From positions 248,001 through 312,000 of the forward strand of contig JAQFVV010000279.1 of NCBI GenBank assembly GCA_028023455.1: 64,000 nt of DNA, in the 5' to 3' direction. Each line of letters opens with the position of its first letter. The stretch's first letter is position 1. This document shows positions 37,601 through 50,799 of the stretch, piece after piece. The translations under genes were made by a program, and so were the position numbers. This DNA is from Epiperipatus broadwayi (taxonomy: Eukaryota; Onychophora; Udeonychophora; Euonychophora; Peripatidae). Below the pieces are notes generated by a model that was not told the origin of the DNA, did no database searches, and saw only the letters and a program-made list of their open reading frames with translations.

Positions 37601-39600
37601 GAGAGGGGCTTAAATTTATAAGACATCAAGCTATCCTTCACAAACCAAATGAATAATTCTATTAATTAGCTACACTTTCTTTTCTTTTGCTTGCTCATTC
37701 AAAATGAGGGTAAAACATTCTGAGAGTTGATGGTATGAAATCTAAATAATTAATATGTTATGATTTGAAACAATGATTAAAGTTACACATTAATGGTGGA
37801 TTTTCTCCATACCTTCCTAATTAATAATATTTTATGCATGCATCTGAATTATGCTGCCTGTTATAAAATAATTACTATAACTAAATCCAATCGGTTTACT
37901 TATGAAATCAAGAAATAAAATGTCATAATACGGATGAAGCTATGGTCAACCAAGCTTTAACTCTAATTCTACTTCAGCTGTTCTGTGAGAAAAATCAATT
38001 CAACCTTTATTTTATTTTCTTACCAGAAAACTATCTTACACTTTCCTATGGATAAATGATGGGAAAGCATTCCACAAACATACATGAGGGATAAAAAACT
38101 TTCTTAACTCTAATCACTTAAATAACAGAACACAGTGACTCCCTACTAATTCTGAGGCTTAAGAAACTGATATGGACATCGTCTCATCACTGAAAAACAA
38201 GGGAAATACATTACTTGACTTAACATACATAATTATCATAAAATACAACTACTTAATCTGGAAAATATAATCCACTCCTGACAAATATTTCAACAAATTA
38301 AGAAAGAGCTCTCTCAATCCCTGACAATGCAATATATAATCCACTCATGATGAAAATTTTAATAAAATGATGAGTGTTCTCTTAATCACTGACAATACAA
38401 TATATAACAAACAATTTCTTTCTGCATAGCCATTAAATACATTTCAATCTAAGCATAAAAATAATAATAAATTTATTCTTAAATAAATCCATAATCTTTC
38501 CATTTCTTTTTGGCACATTTCATCATCTGAAACAGATGGATGCAAGTCATTTCTACTTTCAATTCAAACAATTATATAACTGGATTAAATAATAGACAAG
38601 TATATAGGCATAACAACACATAAACAATTTCAAATCACATTTAATAAAGAAACAGTGTAGCAACATTAATTAATAAGTTATAAAAAAAAGAATAAATCTC
38701 TCATTTCTGACAATGTATAATATTTTAACTTGGAAATATAATAATTATTACTAAATAATTAAAGACAAATAACTCTTTAGTGTATTTGACATTAGCCCAT
38801 AAATTGAAATAAAAGTCTGGTTTGGGATAAACAATAAATCTTTAAATTTGGAGCAAAATAATTATTAAAAAATAAATCTCATAACCCCTTAAAAACTCAA
38901 GGATAAAATAATAAATTTTATGCAATTACCCCTTCTTCAAAATGAGCTGTTAGCTCCTTAATAGCAAACAGCTATTTCTATTGCCAATATCACATATAGA
39001 AATACAAGTACACAATATAAACTGTATTACAATAATAACTAATTACCCAGTACAATATTTCTCCATATTATACTTTTCTGAGTCATTCTTGAAGAGAGAA
39101 ATAATAATAATAAGTATGAGACAAATAATTAGACTATCTATCAAATACTAACAAAAATAATAATAATAATGATTAAAGCTTTTTTAAGCTGGAAAACAAA
39201 AGTTTATTTCCAGTCTGTAGATGACACATCTTGGTCATGTATGAAAATGATGATGATCACTTGTATAACAATAGATATGAATACACATATAACAATTTCC
39301 TGCAGGGAGATAAATAATATTAATTAGATCCAACTGGAGAGCATTTCAAAGTTCTTAGCGATAGCTAATGAAATTGATGGTGATATAACATGAAACATTT
39401 CATTATGGTGAATAAATATTTAATATTGCATAAGTTGAAACAATAATTTATTATTTAATTTTTTACACTTGCTAAGGCATTTGTTCTAAATTTTCAAAAG
39501 TCATTTATTAGGCAAATAACTACTCAGTTCATAAAATTCATTTAAATTCGTGTAAGTTTATTGATAATATACTTTAATCCGATTAAGTCAAATAATTTTA
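37601..39600. other. Intergenic AT-rich DNA, one short tandem repeat
   Basis: A tandem of about 70-80 bp lies at 38265-38410 ('aatccactc.tga', 'ctctcaatccctgacaat', 'caatatataa' repeated). No gene or known element was recognised in the rest. Confidence 0.55.
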
Positions 39601-39828
39601 CTTTTGGGAAATATATGTATTGAGCATGAGTGCGTGTGCGGTGCAACTGCCCCCAAAAGCTATTAATACAAAATAGCTAACTAAAAATAATAAACTAGCT
39701 GAGCACTTTCAAAGGATCTTGCCTTCATAATCATAGCTTGCTAATACATTTAATGATATGCAAATATGCTAATTTCATTTTTTTGATAAAGCAAAGCACA
39801 TGTCCTTCCTGTTTATGGCATTGTTGTC

Positions 39829-40017
39829 TCATGAGATGAATAAAGCCTCTTTGATTTTTCTTTTGAGGTCATGTTTCTCTCTACACACGATTGTGGGATT
39901 GTCTTGAATGCACTCGTGGTGACTTGTGCTCTGGTGCTGATAGAAAACTGAATAGGTAGAAGGATCGTTGCGAGCTTTATTGTATGAATATTTATGTTGT
40001 GCTAATCGTGTGGCCAA
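39829..40017 (-). pseudogene. GIY-YIG endonuclease C-terminal fragment (left arm)
   Basis: The frame gives ATRLAQHKYSYNKARND, then a TSHHECIQDNPTIVC block and DLKRKIKEALFIS. These are the same blocks found in the right arm after its GIY-YIG signature. They correspond to the second half of the nuclease domain of a Penelope-like element. The fragment starts mid-domain at the palindrome centre and is not an independent gene. It keeps an Arg codon where the right arm has a stop. Confidence 0.7.
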
Positions 40018-40039
40018 AGATGCTCTGCTTTCCTCTCCA

Positions 40040-40420
40040 AATTTCTAACAATTTAATTAATAACACTAAAGACCACACTCCACTGCTACAGACCCCCCAC
40101 ACAGTATATAATATTGCATGTTCCAACAATAATTGTAAAGGCACATATTATGGGGAAAGCAGAGCATCTTTGGCCACATGATTAGCACAACATAAATATT
40201 CATACAATAGAGCTCGCAACAATCCTTCTACCAATTCAGTTTTCTATCAGTACCAGAGCACAAGTCATGATGAGTGCATTCCAGACAATCCCACAATTGT
40301 GTGTAGAGACATACATGACCTCAAAAGAAAAATCAAAGAGGCTTTATTCATCTCACGAGACAACGATGCCATAAACAGGAAGGACACATGCTTTGCTTTA
40401 TCAAAAGAATGGAATTAGCA
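40040..40420 (+). pseudogene. GIY-YIG endonuclease fragment (right arm)
   Basis: Translation gives HTVYNIACSNNNCKGTYYGE (about 40096-40155): VY and YYG match the two signature blocks of GIY-YIG nucleases, and a C-x4-C pair sits between them. SRASLAT follows, then an in-frame TGA at 40179-40181. The same frame continues LAQHKYSYNRARNN to EALFIS and ends at a TAG near 40420. The TGA replaces the CGA kept in the left arm. The most likely source is a Penelope-like element of a different family from the 28-kb copy, since the linker sequences differ. Confidence 0.75.
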
Positions 40421-40567
40421 TATTTTCATAACATTAAATGTATTAGCAAGCTATAATTATGAAGGCAAGATCCTTTGAAAGTGTTCAGCTAGTTTAATAT
40501 TTTTAGTTAGCTATTTTGTATTAATAGCTTTTGGGAGCAGTTGCGCCTCACACGCACTCATGCTTGA

Positions 40568-40850
40568 TGTTAATTTATTATATATGTACATAATGAGAAG
40601 AACAATAAAATAAAAGAAATTCATGTCCAGCTTCATGCTCTTCTACTCGATTATTTATAACCACATTCAGAGATAAGTTAATAATTCATTAATTATATGT
40701 CACACATTTAGTTTCTTATTTCCAGATACAAATGGTTAGGTATATATTTTCATCAATAATAATAATAATAAAGCATGTTATAATAGGTTATCTGCACACA
40801 TCCTTCTATTTAAACTTCATTGCTTTATAGCTAGTAAAAATTAACAACAA
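40568..40850. other. Intergenic AT-rich DNA
   Basis: A short (AAT)n run at about 40757-40771 and no gene. Confidence 0.5.
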
Positions 40851-40854
40851 AGAG

Positions 40855-41830
40855 TCTTTCATTTCAACAAAAATTTTATTAACAATAAATAGTGATTACA
40901 TACTAATAAAGGATAGATAAATGAATAAATTGTACAATAATATGATTGTATAATGTTCTATTTGTCATCTGGCTAGATTTTGTTATGAGAGTACAATTGT
41001 TATACTCTTATGTGGTTAGGTATAGTGATGAGATTCTAAGAACTTGTTTAATGGAATAAGCATTTTTTATATAAACATGAATATTTTCTTTTAGAATTTC
41101 CTATTCTATAATGCTGGGTAGGTGGGAGTTGATAATCAGGAAAAGGAAAGAGCAGTTAAAGACCAGGTGTCATCAATGACTTTACTGGAGGCCAGGAGCT
41201 GGTCATGTTTCTTGATTTTTTTGAGCGTTTGATAAAACAATGGTATGATTTGGTGATGGAATAAAGGACAAAGGTAGAAAGCCTTATTATTGAAAAAAAA
41301 ACCATTATGAATGGCATTTTCAAGTGAGAAAATCATATCAGGTCTTATGTTGGAATTGATTATAATTATATCTTTCAGTGTTTTAAGTCTTGGGCACCAG
41401 TGTATAATATGGTCTATGGTTTCATCTTCACGAGCACACAGACCACATATAGGGTCAATGCTGATAAAACCTCTTTGGTGATAAAGGAACCAATTCATGG
41501 GAAGTGCATTAAGATTTATTTTAATGATGAAGTCAAGGAATTTGGGTTCCAGACTCCATCTTTTGAAGTGTGTAATGAGTCTTTGGTTGGTTACTTTTAG
41601 GCTGGTTTAAATGGGTTGTTGATTGTAGTTGATTATATTGTATGCTTCCCATAAGGTGATTTTTTTTGTTAAGGTTAAAGGGCATTATTGGGTTATAAAG
41701 TTGTAGGTGGTCTAATAGGGAGGCTATCCATGAACTGGCAGAGGGCAGAGGACGATCTGTCGGTGTAATTTTTTTAATAATGTTGGAGTATATTTCTTTA
41801 ACATTAGGCACACATTTCAATTACTTCTTT
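40855..41830 (-). mobile_element. APE-type LINE, 3' fragment, same family as 9.3-15.3 kb
   Basis: Minus-strand pieces (41820-41533 and 41498-41136) match the end of ORF2 of the large LINE: a VPNVKEIY/ITPTDRPLP block, a KRW.LEPKF block across the frameshift near 41540, and the CCHC-like finger. An AATAAA-like signal lies near 40885. It is 5'-truncated just after the RT. Confidence 0.75.
41136..41590 (-). pseudogene. LINE ORF2 C-terminal zinc-finger fragment
   Basis: The frame holds ALPMNWFLYHQRGFISIDP, then CGLCAREDETIDHIIHWC (C-x2-C...H-x4-C, about 41440-41387), and ends at 41136. It parallels CGLCHRAEETLSHLLYHC in the 9.8-kb LINE, including the preceding 'IDP' and the following hydrophobic helix. 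It is a decayed C-terminus, frameshifted from its upstream part at about 41500-41540. A nucleic-acid-binding role is inferred from the family. Confidence 0.75.
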
Positions 41831-41990
41831 AACATTAGAGATAATGTTTAGATAAAGTAGATTTGACATATAAACATGTATTTCATTTATTTCTTTAAAA
41901 TTAGAAATTAAAGTTAGGCAAAGCAGATTTATAATATAGACACACATACACATCTCAAATGATGATTTTAAATTTAAATTAGTCAATTAG
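41800..41990. repeat. Short tandem repeat of about 60-65 bp
   Basis: The phrase 'ttcttta.aattaga.at.a.gtta' recurs at about 41765, 41826 and 41890 together with 'cacacat'/'acatgtat'. Three diverged units. Confidence 0.5.
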
Positions 41991-41994
41991 AAGC

Positions 41995-43101
41995 AGGGAA
42001 GATATACCTTATTTCCAAAGTGATTTACATCTGCATTTCAATCTTTATTTTCCTCAGTAGATATTCTGAGCTGTTTTCATCCAGGAAATTAATAGTTTTT
42101 TTTTACTTTTAAGCTTGGACCATGGAAGAACCAATTTGTAGAAACAAAATTATGCTAAAGAAAATTTCTTTTGGAGAGAGAATTGTTGCTATCAGAAAAG
42201 CCAACTTTTTGTAAAAGTACCCCCTTTTTATATCAGATTATTACCCAAGCATCTGTTCTTACACCAATCCAAGATCATTCAAAGGTTCACTATAGAACAA
42301 AGATTATTTCTCCCACTGTACTGTCATAATTAGTTACAAAATATGTAATAATCTTTCTCTCTTGAAAAAGAAAGAAAGAAAAAAAATTTTTGTCTTTAAA
42401 AAAAAAAAATTAAATTGAATGAAAAATAAAATATTCTGTAACAAAATAAAAACTAATAATTATTTTAGCAAATAAAATAATTGATAGTGTACTTATCTGT
42501 TGACAATCCACTGGTCCAATGTCTAGTAATTCATTTAAAATGTGTTAAGCTGGTTACCCAAGCTATTGATTAGAAAATTAAATATTTTGCTATGAGACAT
42601 GATATTTGGTGGTTTAATAAAGTACATGAATGGAAAATAAAGTAGAAAGGTGGCACAAGCATACATGCACATCCCTAAATGCTGTACTACAGGTTCTAAA
42701 CTGATATGAGTAAAATAAAAGTTTCTATGATGATGAGTCAAACATATTGAACTAATTACACTATGGGTTGAAGTATTAAAGCAAATAAACCAGGAAATTA
42801 CCTAAACAAATATCAATACTGTTCTGCAGACAAATAAACCAAACTTGGATCAACTTAAACTAAATTGACAATCCCTGTGACAAGCCACCCCCTTTCAACC
42901 ATTAATTACTCACTAAAAATAATAAATATCTCAGAACTTTCAAATTAGATCTGCAAGTGCTTTTAAACATAGTTTTAGGTCATTAATAAAAAAAAAATTA
43001 AATTTCAGGTTATTTCAATTTTTTAGTAAGATGCAATCAGCTGTTTCTGATATAGTGCTATATAATTACAATTAAGATGTCTGGTGCCTATCCAGAAGGT
43101 T

Positions 43102-43135
<34 letters not shown>

Positions 43136-43147
43136 ACTTTGTCTCGG

Positions 43148-43182
<35 letters not shown>

Positions 43183-45655
43183 AACAGGCACACATGCTGT
43201 TACATTCTAATAAATAAAATTGAGAATAAAAAGTTCACAAATAAAAATTTGTTTTTAAAAATTAAAAATTGAAAATTAAAAGTCATCTAAACTCGTATAT
43301 ATATAAAAAATTGCACAGATGAAAAATAATTAAAAGAAAACTTTATTAAAGAAAAAAAAGTATTTTAAAACTAAATTTTCAGAAAAAAAAACTTAAAGAT
43401 TTAAAGATAAAAATATCTTTAAAAATGTATATAATTTCATTAATGCTATTGTGAAAAATAGAAATGATTATTTTCAATTAGTTAAATTAAACTAGCCCTT
43501 GGGCATCTCAAAATTTATAATTAAAGGTCAGATAGGAGAGAAAAACATTAGGAACAGAATAGCCAATAAAAAAATCCCTCAGGAAATGGACCTCAATGAA
43601 AAGATCATCATCATCATGATATAATGTACACTCGATCTGAAAGTTTAATATAAAAGGAAAAGTTTGGAAATAAATCATTAGAAAGAGATGTGAAAGAAGA
43701 AATGTGCTATATGTGTTAGTGTGGTGAGAATTGAAGGAGAAGGGATTGAAAAGCCACACTCTTCAATCCCTTCAGTTTTTTTAAAAAAAGAAAAAAAGAA
43801 AGAGAAATGACCAATTATTTTTCTATGTTGTGGACCACAGGACATCAGGGCCTGGAAAAAACCCAGATAAAGTAAAGGACTTCCAGATGAATCAATAAAA
43901 TGGCCAACAGCATACAGTCTCCCAGGACATTGGGGGAATTAACACTGGATCCCAAACTGCAAGTAACTGTTAAAAATAAACTTTTGAAAACCATAAGAAC
44001 TCTATATATAACTAATGAACATTAATTCTAAAAGTTTTCAGTATTTCAAAACAGTAAGAACTTTAATTACTAAACTTTTTCAGTATTTAATAGAAATAGA
44101 ATTTCCTATCTGACAAACTAAATTATTTATGAATAATTATTTTTATTGAACATATTTTTTTTTTAAAAAATCATTTCCATTAATTTATTTTTTCTGTTTT
44201 TTTAAGTGTTTATTATGATTTTTTTTTTGCTAAGTTAAACTTTTAATTAAATCATGTTCAATTTAAGTCAGGCATGAATGGCTGCATAGATTTGTAAAGT
44301 TATGTTAGTTTAAGGGATGGTAAATCTTAGGTTATTTGTTTTGCAGCTAAATTGGGTCAATGGATTGGATGTATTGGTGTAACTAGTAAATGTAACATGA
44401 AGATATGCTATGTGTAGGATCACATTATATTGCTGCATTTGGGAGAAATAAGCCTATTTCTTATTGACCATCGGAGACAGATGGTATTCCCTGCTCCATG
44501 GATCACCCCTTTTGCCTGTGGAATGGGATTGTAGGTCAGCAAAAAAGACCGCAATCCCTTTCTATGGAGTTTTTTTGTTCTTCTCACCAGACAGGTGAAG
44601 TATTCCCATTCTGGATGAGAGACAATTTCTTCTTTAACCATGCTTGTCAGATGTGCATTCCTGACAGTGTGGTATTGTGCTGTCATATTTATGCTGCATT
44701 GAATACATCGATATATCAGATAGATTGGCATTAGTTTGACTGCAAACTTTTGGCCTAAGGTTAAATAAGAGATAGAATATTTTCTTCTTCAAATGCAATC
44801 TATGTAGACTATCCAAACTCGACACTCTATAAAATATTAATAAATTCATCTGTGTGAACTTTCCAAAATAAAAAATAAAATGTAAATTAAATTCTAAAGT
44901 AATAATGTTTTATAAAAAAAAAATATAGTTATACTAAAATAATTATTCTAAAGTTTATATATGTTTAATAAATGTATGTGTGTGTTATTACTGGCAGTCG
45001 CTTCTTTTATTTTTTTAATATTGAAAATATTTTTAAATAGGAATTTATATATTATAAATCTCTGCTGCTCCACGAGCTAGTGACATGGGCTGATGGTCAT
45101 AATAATATAAGATAAAATAAAGTTGGACCTTAACAGTACGTATCTGCCTACTATATAAATTTTCCAGGTTCCAATAGCTTTATGGTGCCCTGTACAGCAG
45201 ATATGGTAAGATTATAAAACTTTCGATTTCCCCAGAACATTATAATATATATATACATACACTCTTACTATTATAGTTTTGCTTTTGAGACTTTGGCGAT
45301 GTTATATTGCTAAAGCTATTATATATGGTGTATCTGAATTTAGTTCAGTCCCATATGGCTATTTAAGTTAGATAGCTGAATCTGAAGACATATAGATGTC
45401 TGAAAATTTCAGATTTTCTACTTAATAGTTAAGTATTAGATAAATGTTGTGCTTAAGTTGGTATTTTGGATCTAGTGTCTAAATATTGTAGCACCTCAGT
45501 GAAGAGCGCTATCAGTTCTATATACATATTTTAAATGCTTTCTCTTCTGGAATTCATCAGAAAAGCTTGTTTACAACTATTAGCATGCTCATCATGTTAC
45601 ATTTGTAGTACAGGCTTATTAATTTAAATCATGTGGTGTTATATTGATTTTCTTA
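41995..45655. other. Intergenic DNA with (AT)n hairpins, no gene recognised
   Basis: (AT)n runs at 43105-43131 and 43152-43180 are flanked by 'ggttacaat' and 'attgtaac', a loose inverted repeat. A less AT-rich stretch at 44440-44760 holds open frames on both strands (103 codons minus, 78 plus) without recognisable motifs and could be the 3' end of an unidentified repeat. Nothing else could be assigned. Confidence 0.5.
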
Positions 45656-45659
45656 CTTT

Positions 45660-48350
45660 TGTGCCAGGCACGTTTGATGTGGCCAAGCACAAGCTAAGGT
45701 TAAATGAATAAATGGTCTATTTAATATTTAAATCGCCATTAAAGGGGGTGGGGGTGGTTATACAATTTATATAGTCAATATTTTTTATAAATTGAGAGAA
45801 CTGTGGCAATAATATAAACTCACACACACATACTTTTAAAGCCGATATTTAAAGGCTTAGAAATATGAATTTGTAATTTGATGTTTTTTTTTTTTTTAAA
45901 AAAAAAAAACTACAAAATGTAATTATAATTTTGAAGATTTTTGTTTTGTTAGTTAAAGAAATGCAAACACATTTATTTACAATTTGTCAGTACATATTTT
46001 TTTTTGTGTGTGTGAGTGCTTACAATCAATGTAAAAGGGAGAAGTTAACATACTATTATTTAAAAATAATTTCAAAATTGGAGTTTTAATGGATATTTTT
46101 CTCTTCAGTTGCATTTGAGCAAGGGGAGGAAGCATTGTCTCAAATTTAGAAAAAGCCTAAAGGCATTCTGGTTTCTTGTCCACTCTAAAATAATTTTAAC
46201 TGGACAAAAGAGTTTAATTAAACTTACAATAATGCGTGGAGAGAGGAATGTTCAAGTTATGTAAAACAATTTTTTGTTAAAACAAAAAAAACTGTATTGA
46301 AAATAATAAGAAAGTAAAAAGATCTTATCATTTACTGAAATTGTCATCAAAGATATTGAGATCTGAATGGATATAAATAAAACTAATTGGAAATGAAATT
46401 TTTGAGATCACTTGGGCGATTACATTGGAATGTTTTAGGAATCGGCTAAACCAATTAGTAAAACTAAAACCAATTCAATAAGATCTAATTATTTAATTTT
46501 TGTGTCGTGGAGAGGATACAAATAAAACTAATTGGAAATGAAATTTTTGAGATCACTTGGGCGATTACATTGGAATGTTTTAGGAATCGGCTAAACCAAT
46601 TAGTATAACTAAAACCAATTCAATAAGATCTAATTATTTAATTTTTGTGTCGTGGAGAGGATACCTGAATTGAGATTGTATTGAGGTGGGAGATCTGTTC
46701 TGAGTTGTGTGAGGGCAGTTTAACTTTATTTTTCAAAGAGAGCAGTTCTACCTTTACTTTTCAAAGAAGGCAGTTTACCTTTATTTTTCAAAGAGAACAG
46801 TTTAGCTTTACTTTTCGAAGAGAGCAGTTTAACTTTGATTTTTCAAAGAGAGCAGTTCACTTTTGTTTTGCTGTTAAAAAGGCAAATCTTATTGGGAGCC
46901 TAAGTCTAATTTTGGGAAGTTAATGCTATTCTGGAAACACGCGAAGTCATGCAACTTTTTAATCATGCTGATTCTGATACCTTATAAGCTGGAAGATTTA
47001 TTCTAATCAAAAGAAAAAGAAATAATACTCATTCCATCATTCTAAATCAATGGACATTAATGCAGGCCGTCATTAGGATAATCTAGCAGTCAACCAGTCA
47101 GTTGATTCTGATGGAAGCATAACTACCACATGCCATTGAAGCCTGCAGTTAACCTAGGACTCATAAAACAAGAAAGGACGATCTATAGTGTGTAATATCC
47201 TGCTTAATATCTGTCTCTCCAACTGAATTATGCCAAGCAAGCATTTTCCTGCATATAAAATGATTACGGAGTAGAAGCCCATTTCAGCATGTCCGTCCAG
47301 CTCCGATCCTGCCATCCCAACATAATGTAAAAGACAAGATCAGCAAACACCAAAGTGATGATGACTAATTCTACGAACTTGTACCACCGTCAAGTTCAGG
47401 CCTTGTTGCAGTCGATGAACAGATAGACCACCTAACTCAAAGCCCACAGAAAGACAAAGCCTACAAACTTTGTCAGGTATACTATTATTTTTTATATGTG
47501 TGTGTTTATTTTATAAGAAGTTAATACCCACTTCATAAATATGTTTATGTAACAATGCAAACCAATAAACCTTATATGTAACATTAATTTTTCCTTAATT
47601 TGTTTAATACACATGTGTGAGTTTATAATCCACAAAGCACTATCTCTCCCATATTAATTATTTAATATACTTTTATTATTAAAAAATAAATTTCTTTTAT
47701 TTAGTTTAACAATTATTTCAACATGTTTTTCTATATGCTTATAATTTGTTTTATAAAGATGATTTATGTATTGTATGATTTTTGTTATATATTTATTCAA
47801 TTTGGGGAACTTTGATTTTATATTTGTTATAAATGGTAGGTGATATTGGGTAATAAAAGATATTATAATTCTAAAGTGACTACTGCCATATATTTTATTT
47901 TGTTTTATCATTTCCTTTCTCTAAACCCCATACTAATTAGTTAAGCGAGTTTTTCGATCCCCATTCTTTTAACTGAGTATAAGAGTATGCTGATCTGGCG
48001 AATGGGATACCTTCTTACTGGGTCCTAAATCTTTATTTTCATGAGGATACTTATTTATTATTTTGTGTATGAATAATTATTTATCGGCACATATGCCCTA
48101 ATGTTATTTGAACTTGCATATCCTTTCAGGAGGAGAGTTAAATTTCCTTCTGAGAGTGGCACGAGGGGTTGGTTTATAGTCATCCCCCAAAGATATGTAA
48201 GAATCAATCTTTCTAAAAGCATCTTCTGTGTCTGTAGCACTATTATGGTAAAGTCTTTGAATTTCTTTTTACTCTGGCATGTCACCATATTTCTTGTCAT
48301 GTTCAATTTATGTGCATGCTCATATTAAAGGAATAAACATAACCGGTATA
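45660..48350 (+). repeat. 5' LTR, 2.69 kb
   Basis: It matches 51375-53907 from 'tgtgccaggca' to 'accggtata'. It differs by a 145-bp internal tandem duplication (46369-46513 and 46514-46658) that the other LTR lacks. A minisatellite lies at 46721-46862. Unusually long for an LTR. Confidence 0.75.
46721..46862 (+). repeat. Minisatellite in 5' LTR, 27-28 bp unit
   Basis: About five units of the form 'ttcaaagagagcagtttaac' plus 'tttactttt'. They give an open frame of FTF.REQF repeats in phase with the unit, which is a consequence of the repeat. Confidence 0.85.
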
Positions 48351-49226
48351 GAACAAAATTTTGGTGCCTAATGTGTAAGCCTTACTTAACGTGGCCAGTA
48401 CAGAAAAAACACGGCTGCTAAACGTAACTAAAGAAAAGAGAAAATCTCGCAAAATCTCAAAAATATTGGGAATGATTATTTTTAAAGACAAGATTTGAAA
48501 AAAGAGTTTATGATTATGAAACTTAATAAATAAAAATTTGAAACTTTATTTTGTTTTTGAAGTGACCTTATATTATTGATTTAAATTGTTTTAGTTGTAT
48601 ATAAATATTTACAATAAAATAAATTAAGAGTTAGATAAATAAAATGTGGTAGAAATAAATAGACTGCTATATACATGTGTAAACGATGTATTGTATAAAA
48701 ACAAGTGGAGGACTTAGAAAGTAAAGATTGTTTTTTTTTTTGTAAAAAGTTGTAGAAAAAACAGGAGGTGGACTGTGGAAATATATTTTTTTTTTTTAAA
48801 AGAGAGGGAAAAGTATATCTTTGTTGAATAACATAGAATTGTGAAATTGCATGATAGGAAATTTTGTTTTTGACAGCACATAACAGTTAGAATCATAATG
48901 CTATTCATGATCAATTTCTTTTTTATTTTGTTTTGAAAGCAATTCCAATACATGTACAATTTAATGTTAGCTTAATTTTTATATGTTTTTATTGGTGTTT
49001 GAAGATTGATCTTGGAATAATTTTATCATTTATAGTTAATAAATGAATAAGAGAAATAAATGATGGTAGGGATAGAGGAGCTCGGTACGGCGCGCGCTGA
49101 ATAATTTTAAGAAAAGAAATAAGTAAAGAGAAAATAAGTTAATAAAAGTAGCATTAAACTATAGTGTTAAGAGTTAATCAAATAAAATAAGTTAAAGCCA
49201 TATAACAAAGCAAATACAGTAAACAA
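48351..49226. other. LTR element 5' leader
   Basis: It begins with the candidate primer-binding site at 48362; the rest is AT-rich and noncoding up to the gag region. Confidence 0.5.
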
Positions 49227-50798
49227 TTGAAAATAATACTATATATGTGGACAAGATCACAGTCCAGAAGACAAACGATAGATATGAGTGAAAAACATGA
49301 CAAAATAAGTGGGGAAATGGCAGAAGAAACCCAGCCTCAAAGATCTGAAAGTGGAATAGAGGCAGTAATGGAATCACTAAGCGAAGAGGAACCCAACAGG
49401 GAAAAAGAAAACAATGAAGATGATGGAGATGTTTGTAAATACTATAAAGCTAGAGCTCAGTCAGATGTCAAAGGAAATAGCTAAAAGGTTTGTTGACTTT
49501 AGGGAAGAGATAACCTTAGGGATTGAAACAAGGCTTCAAGGTGTAGAAAAAAATGTAAGGGTCTCCATCAGATTAATAGCAATAAGTTGGAAGAGATCCA
49601 AACAAGACAGCAAGTAATGGAAACAGATTGCAAGAGAATACAAGAAATAGACAAAAGGGTTGAAGAAACAGTGAAAGATTATAGTAATGGAATAGAGAAG
49701 CTAGAAATGTGTGTAACTGAGAATGATGAGTGAATAGAGCATCTGTGCCAGACAATAGCTCAAATCGAAAACAGTTGATAGAAAAACAAGATATCAATAT
49801 GATAAAGGAACAGAAAATGATAATGGAACAAAGGATGGAGGATATAAATATAGCTAGAAAGAAAATAATGACAGGGGATAATATAACATGGATAAAAATA
49901 GTTGAAGGGTATGGGGATAGTAGTGAGTTATCAAAAGTAAATCAGGAACCGGATATAGGGGAGGATGGAAAAGAAAGACCTATGCAGCAAGAATTTGGAG
50001 AGGCTAAGATAGAAGAAGAATATCAGTTATATCAATCTAACATCAACCAGTTTTTAAAGATTAGAATTTTTGAGGGGCAAGCTGTAGAAGCTCCATTGGA
50101 GCATATAAATAGCTTGGAAAAGTATTTCAGTACTAACAGAATGGCAGAGAAAAATAAACTAACCATCGCAAGTAAACACCTACAGGGTGATGCTCAGTCA
50201 TGGTGGGAATCTTTGTTCTACCAACCACCAACCTTTGAGGGTTATAAAGAAGTGCTGGTAAGAAATTTCTGGAGCAAAGAGCACCAGGAGACCATCTTAT
50301 ATCAGATAATGCAAGAGAAGTATAGGGCCAATGGGGGTGAAAGCTATCTAAAATTTTCCGATGACAAGTGGCTAAGCTAAGGATGCTCAGTACATGCCGC
50401 ACATTGAAAGGCCAGATCATAAGGATAATACGCCCAACCTACCCTTTAGAATTGAGCAAATGCTTCTCACTGCCAATACAAATTTGATAGAGTCAGTGGC
50501 TGAACTACTGAGTACGGTGAATATGAGCCAGCAGGGCCGTCCACCAGATAGAACCCATGAAAATGTTGGCCTCAATGCAATGGGATGGGGGAAAAACAAA
50601 TATGCAGCTGAATGCAACCCTTGGTATAAAGATAAGTATTCCAGAAATCTTAAGCAAACAGACAATGATACTGTGGAAAAGAAAATCGACAAACTAGTAT
50701 ATAAAGAAAAAGAAAAGGGGTCTAGATCACCTTCACCTTGGCCTGGGTGTAGTAAAGATAGCAAGAAGGCTTTTATAATAAATGGTCATGTTATTTGA
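49227..50798 (+). pseudogene. Ty3-like gag, frameshifted
   Basis: Four overlapping pieces in three frames (49227-49484, 49414-49617, 49730-50380, 50394-50798) together look like one gag. The first is rich in E/S and starts with a TRSQSRR block. The second is a predicted coiled coil (SQMSKEIAKRFVDFREEI). The third ends with the retrotransposon gag domain: NSLEKYFSTNRM, KLTIASKHLQGDAQSWWESL with the characteristic WW, and FWSKEHQ. The fourth has no zinc knuckle. The protein would form the capsid. At least three frameshifts break it, and no pol follows. Confidence 0.7.
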
Positions 50799-50799
50799 G

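Larger units (their letters stand above)
39616..40567. repeat. Head-to-head palindrome of two GIY-YIG element fragments
   Basis: The left arm (about 39616-40035) is the reverse complement of the right arm (about 40151-40567), with few mismatches over about 420 bp and about 115 bp between them. Outer ends share 'cacacgcactcatgc'. The coding sense of each arm points outward. The 115-bp centre is extra 5' sequence belonging to the right-hand copy. Confidence 0.9.

Noticed and set aside
44420-44734. Opposed frames of 103 (-) and 78 (+) codons
   Set aside because: No recognisable domain. Composition suggests a repeat end, but I cannot identify it.
46681-46923. 80-codon frame with FTF.REQF repeats (also 52252-52488)
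   Set aside because: In phase with a 27-28 bp minisatellite inside the LTR; no start context or domain.
48058-48328. Overlapping 75-82 codon frames conserved between the two LTRs
   Set aside because: Conservation is expected because the LTRs were identical at insertion; no motif on either strand.
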